Positions 5,585-5,830 of a stretch of 5,830 nucleotides of DNA are shown in pieces. Origin of the DNA: an uncultured Bacteroidota bacterium (lineage in GTDB: Bacteria > Bacteroidota > Bacteroidia > Chitinophagales > Chitinophagaceae); assembly GCA_903913355.1 (NCBI GenBank), contig CAIWKU010000364.1, positions 1 through 5,830 of the forward strand. The letters are read 5' to 3'. The notes beneath the pieces were generated by a model. The model saw only the letters and a list, made by a program, of their open reading frames with translations, searched no databases and was not told the DNA's origin. Position 1 is the stretch's first letter. The number at the start of each line of letters is the position of its first letter. The translations under genes were made by a program, and so were the position numbers.

Positions 5585-5785
5585 TTAATTGAAATAAGAA
5601 AGCGGAATGCTCTTCCATAATCCGTGAGAGAGGTTGCCCGTCAATATTTCATACAAAAGATAAGCCGGCCAGAAAATATAATGGATGATCAACAACAGAA
5701 CCGAATGATTATAATGCCAACTGATCAATAAAGTATACAGGCCAAGCAAAAAATAAAGTATCCCGCCTGAATTGCCTTTTTTCAT
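5585..5785 (-). CDS. Small two-helix membrane protein of unknown function
   Basis: The 66-residue protein begins MKKGNSGGILYFLLG and has two hydrophobic helices, at about 8-23 and 29-47, joined by the short polar turn WHYNHS. It ends in a polar tail with aromatic residues (GLWKSIPLSYFN). I do not recognise a named family. It is judged real because of the lysine start followed by clean transmembrane segments, the absence of any competing gene on either strand, and its position 45 bases upstream of the hydroxylase on the same strand. It may be a partner or stabiliser of that membrane enzyme, but this is inferred from adjacency alone. Confidence 0.65.
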   Translation of the reverse strand: MKKGNSGGILYFLLGLYTLLISWHYNHSVLLLIIHYIFWPAYLLYEILTGNLSHGLWKSIPLSYFN

Positions 5786-5804
5786 AATCTCTGTTATTGT
5801 TCTC

Positions 5805-5812
5805 TAAAGCTA
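5805..5812 (-). promoter_or_regulatory. Possible -7 box upstream of the small membrane protein gene
   Basis: The minus strand reads TAGCTTTA, 7 of 8 to the Bacteroidota -7 consensus, 20 bases before the ATG. The matching -33 position falls at or beyond the right edge of the window, so the promoter cannot be confirmed. Confidence 0.25.
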
Positions 5813-5830
5813 CAAAGAATTCTCTGTGGA

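Overview
The window looks like chromosomal DNA from a member of the Bacteroidota, most likely near Chitinophagaceae. Three things point there. The gene families are typical: a GYF_2-domain protein, a DUF2480 protein and a PpiD-like foldase of about 700 residues. Shine-Dalgarno sequences are weak or absent. Several start regions carry the Bacteroidota promoter box TAnnTTTG. No transposon, prophage, CRISPR array, tRNA or rRNA was seen.

Layout, left to right: (1) the N-terminal part of a GYF_2 (DUF4339) protein on the minus strand, running off the left edge; (2) nadA, quinolinate synthase, on the minus strand; (3) an intergenic region of about 600 bases between the divergent nadA and ppiD, with no convincing gene; (4) ppiD on the plus strand, closed by a strong intrinsic terminator; (5) a DUF2480 gene on the plus strand with its own -7 box; (6) convergent to it, a sterol-desaturase/fatty-acid-hydroxylase family membrane enzyme on the minus strand, preceded by a small two-helix membrane protein that is probably in the same transcript.

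The genes are mostly household functions. NadA makes the NAD precursor quinolinate with a [4Fe-4S] cluster. PpiD helps fold proteins leaving the Sec translocon. The hydroxylase probably modifies a lipid. DUF2480 has no known role. Apart from the small-protein/hydroxylase pair, and possibly nadA with the GYF gene, they appear to be separate transcription units.

The most interesting part is the nadA-ppiD intergenic region. It holds a dense set of DnaA-box-like nonamers: four match TTATCCACA at 8 of 9 positions and at least five more match at 7 of 9. On the nadA side an AT-rich segment and a run of TAG/TAA trinucleotides lie next to a GC tetrad and one of the boxes. With genes diverging on both sides, this makes it a candidate chromosomal replication origin or another DnaA-binding locus. 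This is an inference and needs genome-scale skew or marker-frequency data.
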